Assembly: GCA_947463325.1 (NCBI GenBank)
Contig: CANHQT010000019.1
Location: 1-43,720, forward strand
Reading direction: 5' to 3'
Source of the DNA: Sphingomonadaceae bacterium
GTDB lineage: Bacteria > Pseudomonadota > Alphaproteobacteria > Sphingomonadales > Sphingomonadaceae
DNA length: 43,720 nucleotides
Part shown: positions 42,992-43,720 of the stretch, in pieces
Layout of the letters: every line of letters begins with the position of its first letter
How positions within the stretch are numbered: position 1 is the stretch's first letter
Notes under the pieces: generated by a model
What the model was told of the DNA's origin: nothing
What the model saw: the letters and a program-made list of their open reading frames with translations, nothing else
The model's database searches: none
Position numbers and translations under genes: made by a program

Positions 42992-43720
42992 TTAGCTGCC
43001 GTCGCCGCCGCCGTTGCCGCCGCCATTGCCGGGGGTACCGCCAGCCGAAGCTGCGATAGTCAGCGAATTGAGCTGCTGGTTACCCACGCCAGAGGCGAAG
43101 TTGACACCGACATTACCCGAGGCGCCATCGATGATCAGACCGGTCACCAGATTCTGGCTGTCCTGCTGCTCGACATAGCTGAGGGTCGCAGCCTGGATCA
43201 GACCGCTGTTGGCTTCGGCGAGTGTGGTGTCGTTGGCCACTGCCAACGTCATCAGGTTCGCCTGCTGGTTGAGGCTGCCCGCGGCCGCATTGATCCCGAT
43301 ATTGCCAGAGCCGGAGATTGTGCCACCGAGCACCGAGTTGCGATCGCGGAAGTTGTTGTTGTCACCGCCCTGTTCCGGATCGTCTTCCGGCGCTGCAAAG
43401 CCGGGAGTCGAATGCTGCGTGACACCCAGCAGCGACTGGAACGCGGTCGTCGACGCTTCAGACCATCCGCCAACCGCATCATCGGAGGCGTTGCTCGACG
43501 TCGCGAGAGTCGTCGAGTTCATCTGCATGTTGAAGTAGCCGGCCGACAGGTTGACCCCGGTGTTGCCGGAGGAATCGACGGTGAAATCGTCAACCGTGTT
43601 GATGACCGGAGCAAAATAGCCGGCGCGAATCCGGCCTTCGAGCACCCCATTGGTGAGCTGATCGTTCGGATCATTGCCCGACTCGCTCCAGCCCGGGCCA
43701 AACACCGGATCGACATAGCC
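42992..43720 (-). CDS. Repeat protein resembling Fap functional amyloid subunit, 5' end outside window
   Basis: The last 242 residues of a protein whose start lies beyond the window; the frame is open to the edge. Three imperfect repeats are seen: SGNTGVNLSAGYFNMQMN, SGNIGINAAAGSLNQQAN and SGNVGVNFASGVGNQQLN, each followed by a short S/T-L-x-T-[LI]-A tail. They are separated by linkers of about 50-65 residues rich in Asn, Asp and Ser. The consensus GN.G[VI]N.[AS][AS]G..N.Q.N closely matches the imperfect repeats of FapB/FapC amyloids of Pseudomonas. The C-terminus is a Gly/Asn tail (GNGGGNGGGDGS) and lacks Cys. Composition (low Lys, no Cys, high Gly/Asn/Gln) also fits an extracellular amyloid. 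Whether it is the major or nucleator subunit cannot be told. Confidence 0.75.
   Translation of the reverse strand, partial: GYVDPVFGPGWSESGNDPNDQLTNGVLEGRIRAGYFAPVINTVDDFTVDSSGNTGVNLSAGYFNMQMNSTTLATSSNASDDAVGGWSEASTTAFQSLLGVTQHSTPGFAAPEDDPEQGGDNNNFRDRNSVLGGTISGSGNIGINAAAGSLNQQANLMTLAVANDTTLAEANSGLIQAATLSYVEQQDSQNLVTGLIIDGASGNVGVNFASGVGNQQLNSLTIAASAGGTPGNGGGNGGGDGS

Overview
The window is GC-rich, gene-dense chromosomal DNA of an alphaproteobacterium, most likely from the Sphingomonadales. I infer this from the protein style and from the set of housekeeping and metabolic genes: mreBCD-mrdA-rodA, a rplY/pth/ychF block, an arginine succinyltransferase cluster, and a PHA synthase with a PHA depolymerase. 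I could not run a database search. I saw no insertion sequence, integrase, prophage or CRISPR array.

Left part (1-24.8 kb). It holds two short-chain dehydrogenases (the first cut by the window edge), divergent exported M2 and M28 peptidases, agmatine deiminase with a methyltransferase, and a leftward glcB / small membrane protein / trhO operon. A rightward arginine catabolic cluster follows (M20 hydrolase, astA, astB). Then come a polyhydroxyalkanoate pair (phaC, phaZ), a translation block (rplY, pth, a 2OG oxygenase, a membrane protein, ychF), and a chain of an OmpA-fold-like protein, phoD, a MaoC dehydratase and an OYE-family oxidoreductase. That chain ends in the wreck of a cation:proton antiporter gene.

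Middle part (24.1-32.6 kb). A DsbA-like gene and mutL run leftward. The rod-shape and elongation operon mreB-mreC-mreD-mrdA-rodA runs rightward, with start and stop codons overlapping from mreC to rodA. A tRNA-Lys(CTT) gene follows.

Right part (32.6-39.0 kb). This is a stress and signalling block: a CBS-pair protein, a host-attachment-family protein, a degenerate receiver protein, a soluble triple-PAS histidine kinase overlapping a FixJ-type regulator, a triple-BON protein and an Hsp20 chaperone. The kinase resembles FixL but has Arg where FixL has its haem-ligating His. About 840 bp before the kinase hold no convincing gene, but do hold promoter-like and palindromic sequence.

Right edge (39.2-43.7 kb). 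This is the most interesting region. A leftward operon looks like a divergent functional-amyloid (Fap-type) system. It encodes an exported protein with three spaced SGNxG[VI]N...N.Q.N repeats (its 5' end lies outside the window), a C39 cysteine peptidase (FapD-like), two exported proteins of unknown role, and an outer-membrane beta-barrel protein with an N-terminal heptad coiled coil (FapF-like). Gene order and protein types parallel the fap operon of Pseudomonas. The two accessory proteins, the host lineage and a strong hairpin after the amyloid gene set it apart.
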